Notes: generated by a model from the sequence alone, not told the origin. DNA of 64,000 nt from Mesorhizobium sp. LMG 17147 (GCF_024297145.1 NZ_JANCTC010000013.1:62001-126000); one strand, 5' to 3'. Positions 46,879-57,373 are shown, numbered from the stretch's first letter. Made by a program: numbers and translations.

Positions 46879-47807
46879 GGGATTACCCGCCGCCGTGGAT
46901 TGAACGTGTCGTCGAGTGCATTGCCAATCAGGACGAAGCTAAGCGACACCGTGAGTACGCATACTCCGGGAGCGCCGAGATACCACCAGGCTCCTGCACT
47001 GGCTGCACCTGCGCGCTGAGCGAGCGACAGCAAAGTGCCCCAAGAAGGCTGCAACGGATCGCCAAGCCCAAGGAATGAAAGCGACGTCTCGACATAGATT
47101 GCGCCGGCGACGACCAGGGCGCCGTTGGCTGCGATTTGCGGCACGAGATTGGGGAGAATGTGCCGCGCCATGATGCTCAAATTACTGCTGCCCACCACCC
47201 GCGCACGATCGATAAATGTTCGCTCCTTAAGCGACAGGGTCTGGCTGCGAACGATACGTGCCACGAACGCCCAGCTTGTCATGCCGATAACGACAAGGAT
47301 CACAAAAAGAGAAGGACGGAAGCCGAGGATTTCTTGGCCCCGCCCGATCACCTCGACAACCACGGGTGTGATGACAAGCGCCAGCACGAAGGACGGCATA
47401 ACAAAAAAGAAGTCCGTCAAGCGCATCAGCCAGACGTCAAGCCTGCCACCATAGTAGCCCGCGGTCATTCCGACCGTGGTGCCGACGATGAGGCTGATCA
47501 GGGTCGCCAGCAGCGCGATCGTGAGCGAGATTCGGGCACCATGGACGACGAGATTGAGCACGTCCCGCCCCACCTCGTCCGTCCCCAGCAGATGATCGCC
47601 TGATGGGGGCGCGAGGAAATCGCCGGTTGCATTGATTGCCGTCTGAAGCGGCCCCACCAGGATGTTGGGCAACGCTGCCATAACAAGAAAGAATACCAGA
47701 CATATGAGGCCAAGCTGAGCCCCGCCATAACCAAGAAATTGCCGCAAAAAGTTTTTGATCGCTCGCGTCCGACCTGGATGGGGATATTTAGCAATACTCT
47801 CGCTCAT
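46875..47807 (-). CDS. peptide ABC importer permease (DppC/OppC-like)
   Basis: 310 residues. An N-terminal cytoplasmic and first membrane segment (GLICLVFFLVMAALPNILVG) are followed by the conserved LLGTDEVGRDVLNLVVHGAR and a five-helix permease core with the coupling loop ARVVGSSNLSIMARHILPN. It ends with SLSFVLIGNALDDTFNPR, the family tail. Its start is joined to the DppB-like stop by a one-base overlap. Inner membrane. Confidence 0.95.
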   Translation of the reverse strand: MSESIAKYPHPGRTRAIKNFLRQFLGYGGAQLGLICLVFFLVMAALPNILVGPLQTAINATGDFLAPPSGDHLLGTDEVGRDVLNLVVHGARISLTIALLATLISLIVGTTVGMTAGYYGGRLDVWLMRLTDFFFVMPSFVLALVITPVVVEVIGRGQEILGFRPSLFVILVVIGMTSWAFVARIVRSQTLSLKERTFIDRARVVGSSNLSIMARHILPNLVPQIAANGALVVAGAIYVETSLSFLGLGDPLQPSWGTLLSLAQRAGAASAGAWWYLGAPGVCVLTVSLSFVLIGNALDDTFNPRRRVIP

Positions 47808-48778
47808 TACCGAACTCTCGGATCGAGAAGGCCATACGCAAGATCGGCTATGAGGTTCGCCACAACGATCGACGCACCGAGCAACAGGAATATGCCTTGA
47901 AGGACAGGATAGTCCCGCGCGTTGAGCGCTTCGACCGTGAGGCCACCGATGCCCGGCCAGGCGAAAACGGCTTCGACGGTGATGGCACCCGCCACCACGT
48001 AGCCAAGATTGAGGGTAATCAAGGTAACCACCGGCAGCATTGCATTGCGAAGTGCATGACGCATCAGCATCTGTCCGCCCGTAAGTCCCTTGGCCCGTGC
48101 CGTCACCATGTAGTCCTCGGTAACGACGTCGCTCATCGCAGCACGTGCGACCACAACGTATTGGCCGATAAGTCCAAGAGCCACCGCGGTGACCGGAAGC
48201 GCGAGATGCCCCAAGTAGTCAAGCAACCAATCAAGCGAACTCGTAATCGCGCCGGGCGAATGTGCACCATAACCCGGAAGCCAGCCTAATGCCGTGCTGA
48301 AGATCACCACCAGGATCATGCCGAGCCAGAAAGCCGGCGTAGAATAGAGCGCTAGAGAGGCTCCCGTCGCGATATGGTCGCCGGCTCCTCCTCTGCGCCA
48401 ACCCGCATATAGGCCAAGCATGACACCGCATAGGATGGCTATTAATTGGGCTAGACCGACCAGGACAATGGTGGCTGGTAACCGCTCCAAAATCAGGTCA
48501 GCAACATGCCTCCCCCTGAATTTGAAGCTATAGCCGAAATCGCCCTGGAGAGTCGCCGACAAGTAGTCGACCATCTGGTCCGGAAACAGCGGCCGATCGA
48601 GGCCCCAGTTCTGGCGCTGCGCCGCCATCTGCTCGGCGGTCACGCTGGTGCGCGCCCCGCTGAGCAGAAGCGATGCAGGGTCGCCAGGAATGACCCGGAA
48701 CAGGACGAAGTTTAGAACCGCCACCATCAAGAGGGTTATGATGGCCCTGATGAGGATGCTCCCGATGCGCCGACTCAT
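47807..48778 (-). CDS. peptide ABC importer permease (DppB/OppB-like)
   Basis: 323 residues beginning with a membrane helix (ILIRAIITLLMVAVLNFVLF) and the family motif RVIPGDPASLL. GLDRPLFPDQMVDYL and GDFGYSFKFRG precede the permease core, and the coupling loop is TARAKGLTGGQMLMRHALRN. It ends DLAYGLLDPRVR as expected. First permease of the operon, 25 bp after the binding-protein gene. Confidence 0.95.
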   Translation of the reverse strand: MSRRIGSILIRAIITLLMVAVLNFVLFRVIPGDPASLLLSGARTSVTAEQMAAQRQNWGLDRPLFPDQMVDYLSATLQGDFGYSFKFRGRHVADLILERLPATIVLVGLAQLIAILCGVMLGLYAGWRRGGAGDHIATGASLALYSTPAFWLGMILVVIFSTALGWLPGYGAHSPGAITSSLDWLLDYLGHLALPVTAVALGLIGQYVVVARAAMSDVVTEDYMVTARAKGLTGGQMLMRHALRNAMLPVVTLITLNLGYVVAGAITVEAVFAWPGIGGLTVEALNARDYPVLQGIFLLLGASIVVANLIADLAYGLLDPRVR

Positions 48779-48802
48779 CTGGCCACTCTTTCCATGATCA
48801 TC

Positions 48803-50470
48803 TCAAACCGGCTTCAGGCGATCAAACGGATAGTAACTCCACGCCGATAGGTCATCCCCCCAACCCTCGAAACAGTCCTTGCGATAGGCCTCAAGCATCG
48901 TGGGGTAACACAACATAATATAGGGCGCTTCAGTGTAAATGACGCGCGCGGCCTGGTCGACCAGTTCCTTACTCTTCCTGACGTCGGCGGTACGGTCGAC
49001 CTCCGATACGAGCGCATCGAACTTCTCATTTTTCCAATACGCCCTGTTGTACAGGCCGTCCTCCTTGCTGTTGCCCAGGCTGAGCAGATCGTGAGGCGAT
49101 GGTGAGAGCCAATTTGCGGAAACGAGAAGGTCCCAACCACCACCGCCGTTATCCGGCACCGCCGTACGAGCATTGAGCGCCCCGGAGTCGAGTTGGCTGA
49201 CGGATACGGAAATGCCGATTTGCCCCAACCAGCCAGCGATAAGCTGCACCGCCGCAACCGGTATCTCGAGGAGGCCTGAACCCGTTCCAGTAATCAACTC
49301 GAGCTGGAACTTTCTTCCTTCCTTATCTTCCCGGACGCTGTCACCGTCGGTGTCCCGGTACCCGGCGGCATCGAGCCGGCGGCCCGCCTCCGCGAGATCG
49401 AAGTGGCGCCTGATGTCGCTCAGGTCCGAATAGTATTCAGTGGCCGAGGGCATGACCGGGCCCACGCCAGGGTCGGCATGCCCGCGGAAGGCGCGATCGA
49501 CGAGCGTCTTCTGGTCGATCGCATAGCCGATCGCATCGCGAAACGCCGGGTCCTGCAGAGCCTTGGTGCTGCCCGCGCCCTTTCCGGATACCGTATTGAA
49601 CGCCAGATAATTCCGTTGCTCGATACGCACTTCAGCAACCACGATGTCGGGGTCCTTCGAGAGGTCCTCCCACTGGGCAACTGTCATGCCTAAGCCAAAG
49701 TCGAGATTTCCGCTCTTCAGACCCTGCGCGATGGGATCTGCGTTACTGAAAAAATTGAAAATCATGCCGTTCGTTGCCGGCTGCCCGGTGCGGAAGTGCG
49801 GGTTTGGCGAGAGGCGGACAAATTGCCCCTGTTGAAACTCCTGGATAATCATCGGCCCCGTGCCCACCAGCGGTGGATCATTGCGAAAGGTGCCCCGCGC
49901 ATCCGCATAGGAGACGTCCTTCCAGATGTGCTCCGGAACCACCAAAATGGGAAGATTAAGTAACGAGAGGGTTGGATCCTTGGTCACAATTTGCAAAGTC
50001 TCATCGTCAACGAACCTGACACTTTCGACTTGCTCTAGGCCAGCAGTGCTATTTTGCCCGATATTCAGCTCATCGGGCTTGCCCATTGAGCCAAGCAGAT
50101 AGTTATATGTAAAAGCCGCATCCCTAGCTGTGGCCGGCTGGCCGTCAGACCATTTCATCCCAGGCCAAATCTTGAAGGTCCAGGTGAGCTGGTCATCAGA
50201 GACCGACCACTCTTTGGCAAATCCCTTCCGATCGGAATGGCGCTGGACGTCAACGCCGACCAGAAAGTCATATGTGTAGATCGTCGGCCAGAACGAGCTC
50301 CAGGTGGCAAATGGGTTCATTGTGTCGGGACTGACGATTGCGCCGACGCGTACGACGTGATCGTCGCACGACGATGCAGCAAACGCCGTCGAACGCATAA
50401 TCCAGGACGCGGCTGATCCAGCCAGCATTGCATGCATGAACCCGCGTCGGTTTGGTGACCATTCGACCAT
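48803..50470 (-). CDS. peptide/opine-type substrate-binding protein (SBP family 5)
   Basis: 555 residues from ATG 50470, which has GGGAGGA close upstream; an in-frame start at 50503 is less likely. An N-terminal twin-arginine motif (NRRGFMHAM) and hydrophobic stretch ending STAFAAS indicate Tat export. The mature protein follows DppA/OppA-type family 5: SPDTMNPFATWSSFWPTIYT, WTFKIWPGMKWSDGQPATAR and AIGYAIDQKTLVDRAFRG. It supplies di/oligopeptides or similar compounds to the importer that follows. Ligand unknown. First gene of the operon. Confidence 0.95.
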   Translation of the reverse strand: MVEWSPNRRGFMHAMLAGSAASWIMRSTAFAASSCDDHVVRVGAIVSPDTMNPFATWSSFWPTIYTYDFLVGVDVQRHSDRKGFAKEWSVSDDQLTWTFKIWPGMKWSDGQPATARDAAFTYNYLLGSMGKPDELNIGQNSTAGLEQVESVRFVDDETLQIVTKDPTLSLLNLPILVVPEHIWKDVSYADARGTFRNDPPLVGTGPMIIQEFQQGQFVRLSPNPHFRTGQPATNGMIFNFFSNADPIAQGLKSGNLDFGLGMTVAQWEDLSKDPDIVVAEVRIEQRNYLAFNTVSGKGAGSTKALQDPAFRDAIGYAIDQKTLVDRAFRGHADPGVGPVMPSATEYYSDLSDIRRHFDLAEAGRRLDAAGYRDTDGDSVREDKEGRKFQLELITGTGSGLLEIPVAAVQLIAGWLGQIGISVSVSQLDSGALNARTAVPDNGGGGWDLLVSANWLSPSPHDLLSLGNSKEDGLYNRAYWKNEKFDALVSEVDRTADVRKSKELVDQAARVIYTEAPYIMLCYPTMLEAYRKDCFEGWGDDLSAWSYYPFDRLKPV

Positions 50471-50503
50471 TTTTTCCTCCCTGGTACTTCTTCGTGACCG
50501 CAC

Positions 50504-51478
50504 CGGCCGGACAGAGCCGAGATGCAGTTGCGTCGGGTGACCGTACCAACGTCAAGGAGCTGGGTTACTCGAAGTATCTTCCAGAATCGCAGCAAACGGG
50601 CGTTTTCTTGCCTTTTGCGCAGAAATCGCGCGTACCAATGAAGCCGGCCAGTCGTGTCGATTTCATTCCTGCCACGATTCCGATTTGTAGGCGGCGATTT
50701 TTCGGTCCAATCTTAGCCTGCACAAATTCATTGGGGGTTGGCGGATGTGGTGCAAGCCCTCGAAACGACATGGGAATTGGTTGCTTACGCCGATCCCGCA
50801 CTTCCCGGACGCCACACGCGCCATAAAGATCCTACGCTGCGGTTGATCGGTTTGTCATCTGTTCGCCGCAGGTCCGTCGTCGCCTATTTCGACGGCGGCA
50901 TTGCGTCGTCCAGAGTGGGATCTCGCTGTGGCCGCCGGTGGCTGACTGTTGGCGCGCTGCATTGATGATCCGCCGTGCCGGACCAAGTCGGCGGCCGATC
51001 TCAACGGTATCATAGGTTTCGACTGGGAACACAACGAGGCCAGCGGCACCGAGCCTTTCCTCGAATGCCGGCAGGATGGCATCACGCCAACCGGTTGCTC
51101 TCCGATCCGATCTCAGGATGGCCCGGGATGGGCTGCGTTCGGGCCGGGATCTGACCTCTCAGTCGAAGATGTGCCGGCTGGAGAACCTGCCTGTCCCCGA
51201 TAGAGGCAAAATCTCCGTAGTGTTTACCGGCAGGCTACGCCAATAGGTCATTCCGACTATTCCAGGTATCCGCTGATACAGATGGGATCTGCCAACCAAA
51301 CAACTTATGGCAACGGCCAATGTGATGGCGGGACCATTTTGGAGGAGCAGGAAGTTGGCCGGCTCGATCAGAGCGGGCCAGCCTAGATGCAGAAGCTGGT
51401 GCTGACCGATTACGCTACCTGATATCTTAGGCCGCGCCTAGTCGGGAAGCGCTAGTACCGACCCTCCAGTCAGCAATA
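50504..51478. other. intergenic 1-kb stretch, no gene supported
   Basis: The left end carries the promoter of the peptide importer. Open frames of 60-85 codons on both strands show no family motif and no clear ribosome sites. Probably eroded DNA between two catabolic units. Confidence 0.45.
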
Positions 51479-53203
51479 TCAGAGATGGCGATCGCTCGGC
51501 AGTCCGCCATGGACAAACTCTTCGTCCTTTCGACTTGGCTGGCCTCGTAGAGCGCTTCCTGCCGGAGCAGGCGCTTGAGCCACCGCCCCCCGGATGGTGG
51601 GAAGAATTATTTTCGAAGCATACTTTGCCGAATGGTAGATCCTGTTGACGGACGCTTCCCCGGCAGGAATGCTGCCGATTTCTGAGTGCGGAATAGGATT
51701 GGGCGCACCGATGGTTAATTCAAGACTATGTCCTGCTCGCACGACATGAGCGATGGGTGAAATCAGGGACATCCGGAGTTCATAAATTTCACCTGGTTCA
51801 AGTTTCTCAAATTGCCGAAAGGAATGCACCACCTCGTCCTCGGATGTGCGGTCTTGGTCAACCGCTCGGAGCGACGCCAGCAGCAGACCCGTTTGAAGAT
51901 ACAGTACCGTGCAGTCCGGACCGACATCTTTCAGCGTAAGCTCCACGTCGGCGTCGTCGCCGTTGTCAATGCTGAGATAAAGAGTCACTTCTGGATTCCC
52001 AAGCAATACAATATCTGAGGTGGCGGGAGCTATTCGGTAATTTAGCACGCCGTAGGGATATGGTCGAAGCTGAAATTGCTCATTCGATCCGCGACCGAGT
52101 TCTGCTCCGGCGGGGTACAGGTAGGCACGGGAACCCTCATTAGGGCTGGAGCCCGGCTTATCGAGCGAGATCCTTGCGTCCTGAGTCAGATAGTAGGTCC
52201 GACGCTCTACTTTCGGATCTGGCCAGGTTTCGTGACGTGTCACCCAGCCTGCGACCGCTTGTTTTGGCTCGCCATCAGGCTGCTGCACTTCCCAATATAC
52301 AGTAATGGGAGGCGTTTCCTCTACTTCATTCTTGACCCCTTTTACCCAGCGATCGAGGAACTTCATCCGCTCCTCGTCCACAATGCCATAGCCGCGCGGC
52401 CCAGGTCCGGAGCTCGTATGGTCGCCGTTCATCAAAAGAAGCTTTTTGTTCGAAACGTTTTGCATGACTTGGTTGAATAGCCGGAGGTTTGCCATGACGA
52501 GCCCCCCGCCGCATTCCTCCTGCCAAGCTCCGATGAGCATACAGGGAATAGCGATTTTGCCCGCCACCTCTTGGCTGACCAGAGTGTGAGAATCCCACCA
52601 TTCATCCCTTAGGGGGTGCTTCCGGATCTCATCGGAAAATGCGCCTTTTGCTACCTGCCTATCGCTACCACGGATCACAGCGCACTCCGCATCCCCCTGG
52701 GCAATACGCCATTCTGCGCCGCGCACCTGCCATACAAACTCACTCTCAATCTGCCACGCTGCGAGTTGCCACTGCAGCATTCCACCAGGCCGGACCCAAA
52801 AGTCATAGCCGTCCCCAAAACCGCTTGCGACAATCGCGCGCAAATGCGGGGGTCGTTCTGCGGCGACCCAAAACTGGGGCTCCCCCGCCGACGAATTTCC
52901 GACCATGCCGACGTTACCATCGCTCCAAGGCTGCCTCGCAATCCATTCGATCACTTCGGCACCATAGGGTCCGCCTTTAGTCATTCGCTGTTCATGCCAA
53001 AACTCAATGAGACCTTCCGAGCAGCCGGTTCCTGGAAGATTGGCGCCGACGAATGCGTAACCGGCGTCAAGAAATTCTTTGGCAGCATGGAAAGGCGTCG
53101 AGTTCGCGGCGTATGGATCATAAAGGAAGATCGTGGGATAAGAGCCCAATTCCTTCGGACGATATGAGATGTAAGCGATGCGAGTTCCATCGTTCATAGT
53201 CAC
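51479..53203 (-). CDS. CocE/NonD-family (X-Pro dipeptidyl-peptidase-like) hydrolase
   Basis: 574 residues. Alpha/beta-hydrolase core: DGTRIAYISYRP, GYAFVGANLPGTGCSEG, EVIEWIARQPWSDGNVGMVG and nucleophile elbow GNSSAGE (usually GxSYxG). NGDHTSSGPGPRGYG probably carries the catalytic His, and a C-terminal jelly-roll domain (IVLLGNPEVTLYLSIDNGD; LRMSLISPIAHVVRAGHSLE) follows. Family members cleave esters or N-terminal X-Pro. The tail past IILPTIRG is about 40 residues longer than normal and low-complexity, which may mark a late frameshift. Start is GTG 53203 or ATG 53197; the frame is closed just upstream. Confidence 0.87.
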   Translation of the reverse strand: MTMNDGTRIAYISYRPKELGSYPTIFLYDPYAANSTPFHAAKEFLDAGYAFVGANLPGTGCSEGLIEFWHEQRMTKGGPYGAEVIEWIARQPWSDGNVGMVGNSSAGEPQFWVAAERPPHLRAIVASGFGDGYDFWVRPGGMLQWQLAAWQIESEFVWQVRGAEWRIAQGDAECAVIRGSDRQVAKGAFSDEIRKHPLRDEWWDSHTLVSQEVAGKIAIPCMLIGAWQEECGGGLVMANLRLFNQVMQNVSNKKLLLMNGDHTSSGPGPRGYGIVDEERMKFLDRWVKGVKNEVEETPPITVYWEVQQPDGEPKQAVAGWVTRHETWPDPKVERRTYYLTQDARISLDKPGSSPNEGSRAYLYPAGAELGRGSNEQFQLRPYPYGVLNYRIAPATSDIVLLGNPEVTLYLSIDNGDDADVELTLKDVGPDCTVLYLQTGLLLASLRAVDQDRTSEDEVVHSFRQFEKLEPGEIYELRMSLISPIAHVVRAGHSLELTIGAPNPIPHSEIGSIPAGEASVNRIYHSAKYASKIILPTIRGAVAQAPAPAGSALRGQPSRKDEEFVHGGLPSDRHL

Positions 53204-53621
53204 TCGCGGATTACATCTGCCTCAGTGAAATCTGCTGCTTGTACATTTTTCATGCTCAACCCCATGTTAGATAAGGCTTCATCGACTGGCGACTCAAAGG
53301 CAACGGCAAAACCTTGAGGTACTCTCAACGTCAGCCTGTGGCCACGCTGCCCTCTCTTGTTCTCGCACATCCGTGCGGGCGCATCCTCGCCTGCAACCGG
53401 GCGACTTAGTGTGCCCGCTTAGATGGTACCTTTTGCGCATATTTATCGTCCTTCAGCGCAGCAAGTCGGCGTTTCTATACTTAAACAAAGAGATCACCAC
53501 GACTGGCGGCAAGCAGAGTCGGCTTACCGAATGCGTTATCTGGACCGTGTTGGGGCCCGGACCCATAAAGTGTTCCTCTGACGGCGGGATTGCGATTCAA
53601 GGTCTCTCAGGGGACCACTCA
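53204..53621. other. intergenic stretch, no gene seen
   Basis: Upstream region of the CocE-type gene, ending where an IS5-type transposase start appears. Nothing else recognisable. Confidence 0.4.
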
Positions 53622-53770
53622 TGAATCGCGAATATTTCTCGCTCAGCGATGAGCAGTGGGCCACTTGAACCGCATCTGCCGACCGACACCCAAGGCAAGC
53701 CGCTCGTCAACGATCGCCGCGTCATCAGCGGCATCATCCATGTGGTGAAGAGCGTTCATCCAATGATTTC
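53622..53770 (+). pseudogene. IS5-family transposase N-terminal scrap
   Basis: MNREYFSLSDEQWA in one frame and LEPHLPTDTQGKPLVNDRRV then ISGIIHVVKS in the next match the start of IS5/IS427-group transposases. One frameshift, about 50 codons, no catalytic part. Confidence 0.75.
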
Positions 53771-54223
53771 GTTGGGCTGCCACGGCATCTCCGAGTGCTC
53801 AGCGTTTGCATGTCTTGTGCTGAGCACCGGCGGTCGTCAGGGAGGATCAATATGGACGTCTGACAGCCGCGAATACGTGGTGGTGGATCCTGGCCAACGT
53901 ATGCTGATGCAGTTTTCAAGCAGGCGATGTCAGCGCTGATCGGCAGCGGAGACATCCGATCGCAGGGGCAGCGCCCCAGACGATGTTCGCAGGTGGGGAC
54001 ACTGATCCCGGCGCAATTCGTGAAGCCCACAAGTGAGCCGACAAAGCGAAGTCATCGATGCTGCCAGCCGACAGACGAGCTTTGCGGTCAATCTGATGAG
54101 GGAGTTTAGGATGCGTCGCCGCCCGAGATCGCACACCACCGGACGAACCGCGATGGCTATCAAGTTGATGCGCTTAAGACCGCAAAGTGCCGGCGTAAAA
54201 CTGGATCAGGGCGCATAATGCCC
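53771..54223. other. intergenic stretch, no gene seen
   Basis: Between the IS5 scrap and the 3' end of the Lrp-type gene. Short overlapping frames only. Confidence 0.4.
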
Positions 54224-54685
54224 TTATTCTTCAATAGGCAGAGCCAATGACGCCTTGATCCGATCCATTACTACCATCGTCTTGACTGCTTTGATATCGG
54301 ACTCATGAAAAAATCGGCGGGTAAATGCCTCATACTCGGCCATGTCCTGGACAGAGATCAAGAGAACGAAATCGGCTTCACCCGTCACATAGTACGCACT
54401 CATGATCTCAGGCGTGCGCCGAACCGCCTGCTTGAACCGATCAATGATATCTACCCGCTCACGCTCGAGACTGATCGACGCCAGCATGAGCATGGGACGA
54501 CCCACGGCTTGTGGCGAGACTATGGCAACGTCAGCCTCGATCACACCTTCATCACGCAGTCGCTTCAGTCGCCGCTGACAAGCGGTCGCAGAAAGGCCCG
54601 CAAGTTCGCCCAATTCAGCCGTCGTCAGGCGATTGTCGCGCTGCACTGCGTTGAGAAGCTTGCGATCAACTCGATCCAGGTCCAT
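54224..54685 (-). CDS. Lrp/AsnC-family regulator
   Basis: 153 residues from ATG 54685, the start that fits the family (MDLDRVDRKLLNAVQRDNR); the frame is open to a GTG at 54739. A helix-turn-helix (LTTAELGELAGLSATACQRR) is followed by the RAM/AsnC ligand-binding domain (VMDRIKASLALPIEE at the end; YYVTGEADFVLLISVQD). It is divergent from the aminotransferase/M20 operon, and Lrp-type proteins commonly control such neighbours in response to an amino acid. Confidence 0.92.
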   Translation of the reverse strand: MDLDRVDRKLLNAVQRDNRLTTAELGELAGLSATACQRRLKRLRDEGVIEADVAIVSPQAVGRPMLMLASISLERERVDIIDRFKQAVRRTPEIMSAYYVTGEADFVLLISVQDMAEYEAFTRRFFHESDIKAVKTMVVMDRIKASLALPIEE

Positions 54686-54834
54686 TTCACGATCACTGCA
54701 AAAAAGGAGAGGTTTGCGCAGAAAAACTGCTTGGCTCACACGATATTAGCCTGAGTTCCACAAGGATCAAGCCATAAAATGATCCGATCAGCGAAAGGCA
54801 TGTGCCTCCCGGTGGTGAACCTCTTGTCTTATAA

Positions 54835-54846
54835 ATTCGGCCGAAT
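54835..54846. promoter_or_regulatory. palindrome in the lrp/aminotransferase divergent promoter region
   Basis: ATTCGGCCGAAT is a perfect 12-bp palindrome between the divergent Lrp-type gene and the aminotransferase gene, 150 and 120 bases from the two starts. A candidate operator for the Lrp-type protein; function is inferred from position only. Confidence 0.35.
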
Positions 54847-54965
54847 GGTATGGTCGCCCGCAACGGTAGCTCGACGGCTTCTCAATCAAGGCATTTCGTT
54901 GCCACAACTGCAGAATGGGCGTCCCGAGTAGATTTTGCGCTCCTTACCCACGTAACACGGATCTG

Positions 54966-56159
54966 ATGACGAGCATGACAAGCCATTTTCTTCCTTTGGA
55001 CGTCCTCCGGCAGGAATTTCCAGCCACCCAAAGCGCCATTTACATGGATGTTGCAAATCAGGGGCTCATATCCAGAACCACCCGTACGTCCATGGATCAG
55101 CACCTTGATAATCGACTAAACGGCTTGAATGACGAAGAAGGAATGATGCAGCTTGTCGAGCAAACACGCTCCAGATTTGCTCAATTTATTGGGGCCGAAA
55201 AGGACGAAATCGCTGTTACGAAGAATGCATCGGAAGGCATTAACATAATCGGAAACGCGATTCCTTGGAAGCCCGGAGACAATGTTGTCCTGTGCCGCCA
55301 ATTGGAGCACGCAAACAACATCCTTCCTTGGCTGCAACTCAGGGACAAGCACGGAGTTGAGCTGCGGATTGTAGAATCTGATAACGGCGCAATCCCGTGC
55401 GACGCTACTATCGATCAAATCGACTCGCGCACCGGTATCGTTACAGTATCGACTGTCACAATGGTGCCAGGTTTCAAGACAGCGATGGAGCCGATAGCCG
55501 AGGCTTGCAAGCGTCTTGGCGCCTTTCTTTTGGCCGACGCCTCCCAATCAGTTGGCATCCTCCATACCGATGTCAAACTGCTTGGCGTCGACGGTTTGGT
55601 GGCTTCATCTTACAAGGGGTTGATGGGCCTCTATGGGTTGGGATTTCTATATTGCCGCCGGGAATGGGCGGATCGCCTAAGCCCTGCCTACCTCGCCCGC
55701 TTTAGTGTCGATTTGGGCGACGCACCAGAGTCGGCTCCAATATTCGATTCGGTAAAATTGCGCGCCGGCGCGCCCCGTTTTGAGATTGGCCACTTCAATT
55801 TTCCCGGCGTCATAGCGGTCCACGCATCCATCGGACAGCTGATGGAAATCGGCACGCCCGCCATTGAACAAAGCGTTACATCGGTTGCAAGGCGACTGGC
55901 GTCGGGCCTCCTAGACCTCGGGCTCCCGGTCTGCGGCGGAACGCCAGGGGATCACACCGGAAGTATTGTTGCTCTCGGAGATCCAGCACCTAGTTCGGGA
56001 AAAGCCGATAGCCGCATTCAGTCGCTGCACGAGCATTTATTGAAAAACCAGGTGATCGTCTCAGCACGCCGGGGAATGCTGCGCTTCTCGCTACATTTAT
56101 ACAACACAGCAGACGAGGCTGACCGAGTTGTCGGCCTGGCAAAGAACTGGCTGGCATAG
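54966..56159 (+). CDS. class V aminotransferase / cysteine-desulfurase-like PLP enzyme
   Basis: 397 residues from ATG 54966 (ATG 54975 also possible; an upstream frame start at 54915 lacks support). Class V fold: YMDVANQGLISRTTRTSMDQ, ITVTKN-type substrate loop (DEIAVTKNASEGINIIGNAI), HANNILPW, PLP-phenol Asp in LADASQSVG, and the PLP lysine in SSYKGLMGLYGLGFLYCRRE. The lysine context and lack of a desulfurase Cys loop favour an aminotransferase, isopenicillin-epimerase-like or similar role on a small amino compound. It precedes an M20 peptidase by 38 bp and probably forms an operon controlled by the divergent Lrp-type gene. Confidence 0.88.
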   Translation: MTSMTSHFLPLDVLRQEFPATQSAIYMDVANQGLISRTTRTSMDQHLDNRLNGLNDEEGMMQLVEQTRSRFAQFIGAEKDEIAVTKNASEGINIIGNAIPWKPGDNVVLCRQLEHANNILPWLQLRDKHGVELRIVESDNGAIPCDATIDQIDSRTGIVTVSTVTMVPGFKTAMEPIAEACKRLGAFLLADASQSVGILHTDVKLLGVDGLVASSYKGLMGLYGLGFLYCRREWADRLSPAYLARFSVDLGDAPESAPIFDSVKLRAGAPRFEIGHFNFPGVIAVHASIGQLMEIGTPAIEQSVTSVARRLASGLLDLGLPVCGGTPGDHTGSIVALGDPAPSSGKADSRIQSLHEHLLKNQVIVSARRGMLRFSLHLYNTADEADRVVGLAKNWLA

Positions 56160-56197
56160 CCGCAAGCTTGCGTTCTCAAGGAGGGATAGGAGTATTC

Positions 56198-57343
56198 ATG
56201 TCGTCCATCAGCACACAAACGGTAGAGCTTCTCAAACAACTCATAAAAATTGAGAGCATCAACCCTTCAGCGTCGGCAAAGGGGAGCGGTGAACAAAAGG
56301 TCGCTGAGTTCCTCGAGGCCTTTTGCCGAGAGCGTAATCTGCCCTTTGAGTATCAGGAAGTCACCGACGGCCGCGCCAACTTCTTCACCTGGGTTCCTGG
56401 GCAGGAGCCCGACAAGCGTGTCCTGTTCATATCCCACATGGACACGGTGCCGGTTGATAATTGGGAGGCAGATCCTTTTTCGCCGGACGAACGGGATGGT
56501 CGGATTTATGGGCGAGGAAGTTGTGACGATAAGGGCCCGCTCGCGGCAATGCTCATGGCTCTTAGCACCCTGGGGCACCGTAAGCCACGATACACGATTG
56601 TCCTGGGTGCAAGCGTCGACGAAGAATACCGAAAGAAGGGGGCGCGAAAAATCGCTCAATCAGGTGTATCCTACGAGGCCGCAGTGGTCGGTGAGCCCAC
56701 TGACTTGGAGCTTGTCGTTGCACATAAAGGATCGGTCCGCTGGCAGGTTGAAGTGGAGGGTGTGCCCGCTCACAGCTCCAAGCCCCATCTCGGAGTGAAC
56801 GCGATCACAGGAATGGCCAAGGTTATCTTGGCGCTCGACAAGATTAATGAGACTTTATCCCAACGCGTGCACCCCCTGGTCAGCCCCCCGACCCTCACGA
56901 TCACGCTCATCGAAGGGGGTGCGGAATTGGCGACGGTACCGCCATCCTGCCGGGTGTGGATCGACCGGCGGCTCATACCGGGAGAGCGACCGGCGGACGC
57001 GCTCCAGGAGGTAGAAAACATCTTGGAGGGCCTGCGCCAGGGTCCCGATAAGATCAAGGTGCGCTCGCTGCTACCCGCTCTGGAAGATCCAGCTCCCCCG
57101 AGTGCGGAAGCCACAAAAATCGCCGCGGTGGCGGCAAAGGCCTGTGCTGAAGTTGCCGGAACGGGCCAGCACCGCGGAGTTCCATATGGGACGGATGCGA
57201 GTCAGCTGTCGTTGGGAGGTATTCCCTGCGTTATTCTTGGACCTGGGAGTATTGATCAGGCCCATACTGCCAATGAGTACGTGGAGATTGATCAATTGGC
57301 CAAAGCGGTCGACATCTACCAGAAGATCATGCTTACCTACTAG
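56198..57343 (+). CDS. M20-family metallopeptidase/deacylase (ArgE/DapE-like)
   Basis: 381 residues from ATG 56198, with AGGAG six bases upstream; earlier in-frame starts overlap this site. Zinc ligands are in FISHMDTVP (His, with Asp two on), GRGSCDDKG, VDEEYRKKGAR (catalytic Glu-Glu) and VGEPTDLE. The dimerisation domain starts at HKGSVRWQVEVEGVPAHSSK, and the last zinc His is in DQAHTANEYVEI. Members remove acyl groups from N-acyl amino acids or split dipeptides. Co-transcribed with the aminotransferase, so deacylation then transamination of one substrate is a reasonable reading. Confidence 0.92.
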   Translation: MSSISTQTVELLKQLIKIESINPSASAKGSGEQKVAEFLEAFCRERNLPFEYQEVTDGRANFFTWVPGQEPDKRVLFISHMDTVPVDNWEADPFSPDERDGRIYGRGSCDDKGPLAAMLMALSTLGHRKPRYTIVLGASVDEEYRKKGARKIAQSGVSYEAAVVGEPTDLELVVAHKGSVRWQVEVEGVPAHSSKPHLGVNAITGMAKVILALDKINETLSQRVHPLVSPPTLTITLIEGGAELATVPPSCRVWIDRRLIPGERPADALQEVENILEGLRQGPDKIKVRSLLPALEDPAPPSAEATKIAAVAAKACAEVAGTGQHRGVPYGTDASQLSLGGIPCVILGPGSIDQAHTANEYVEIDQLAKAVDIYQKIMLTY

Positions 57344-57373
57344 CGACCACTGGCACATCACGCAAGAATAGGA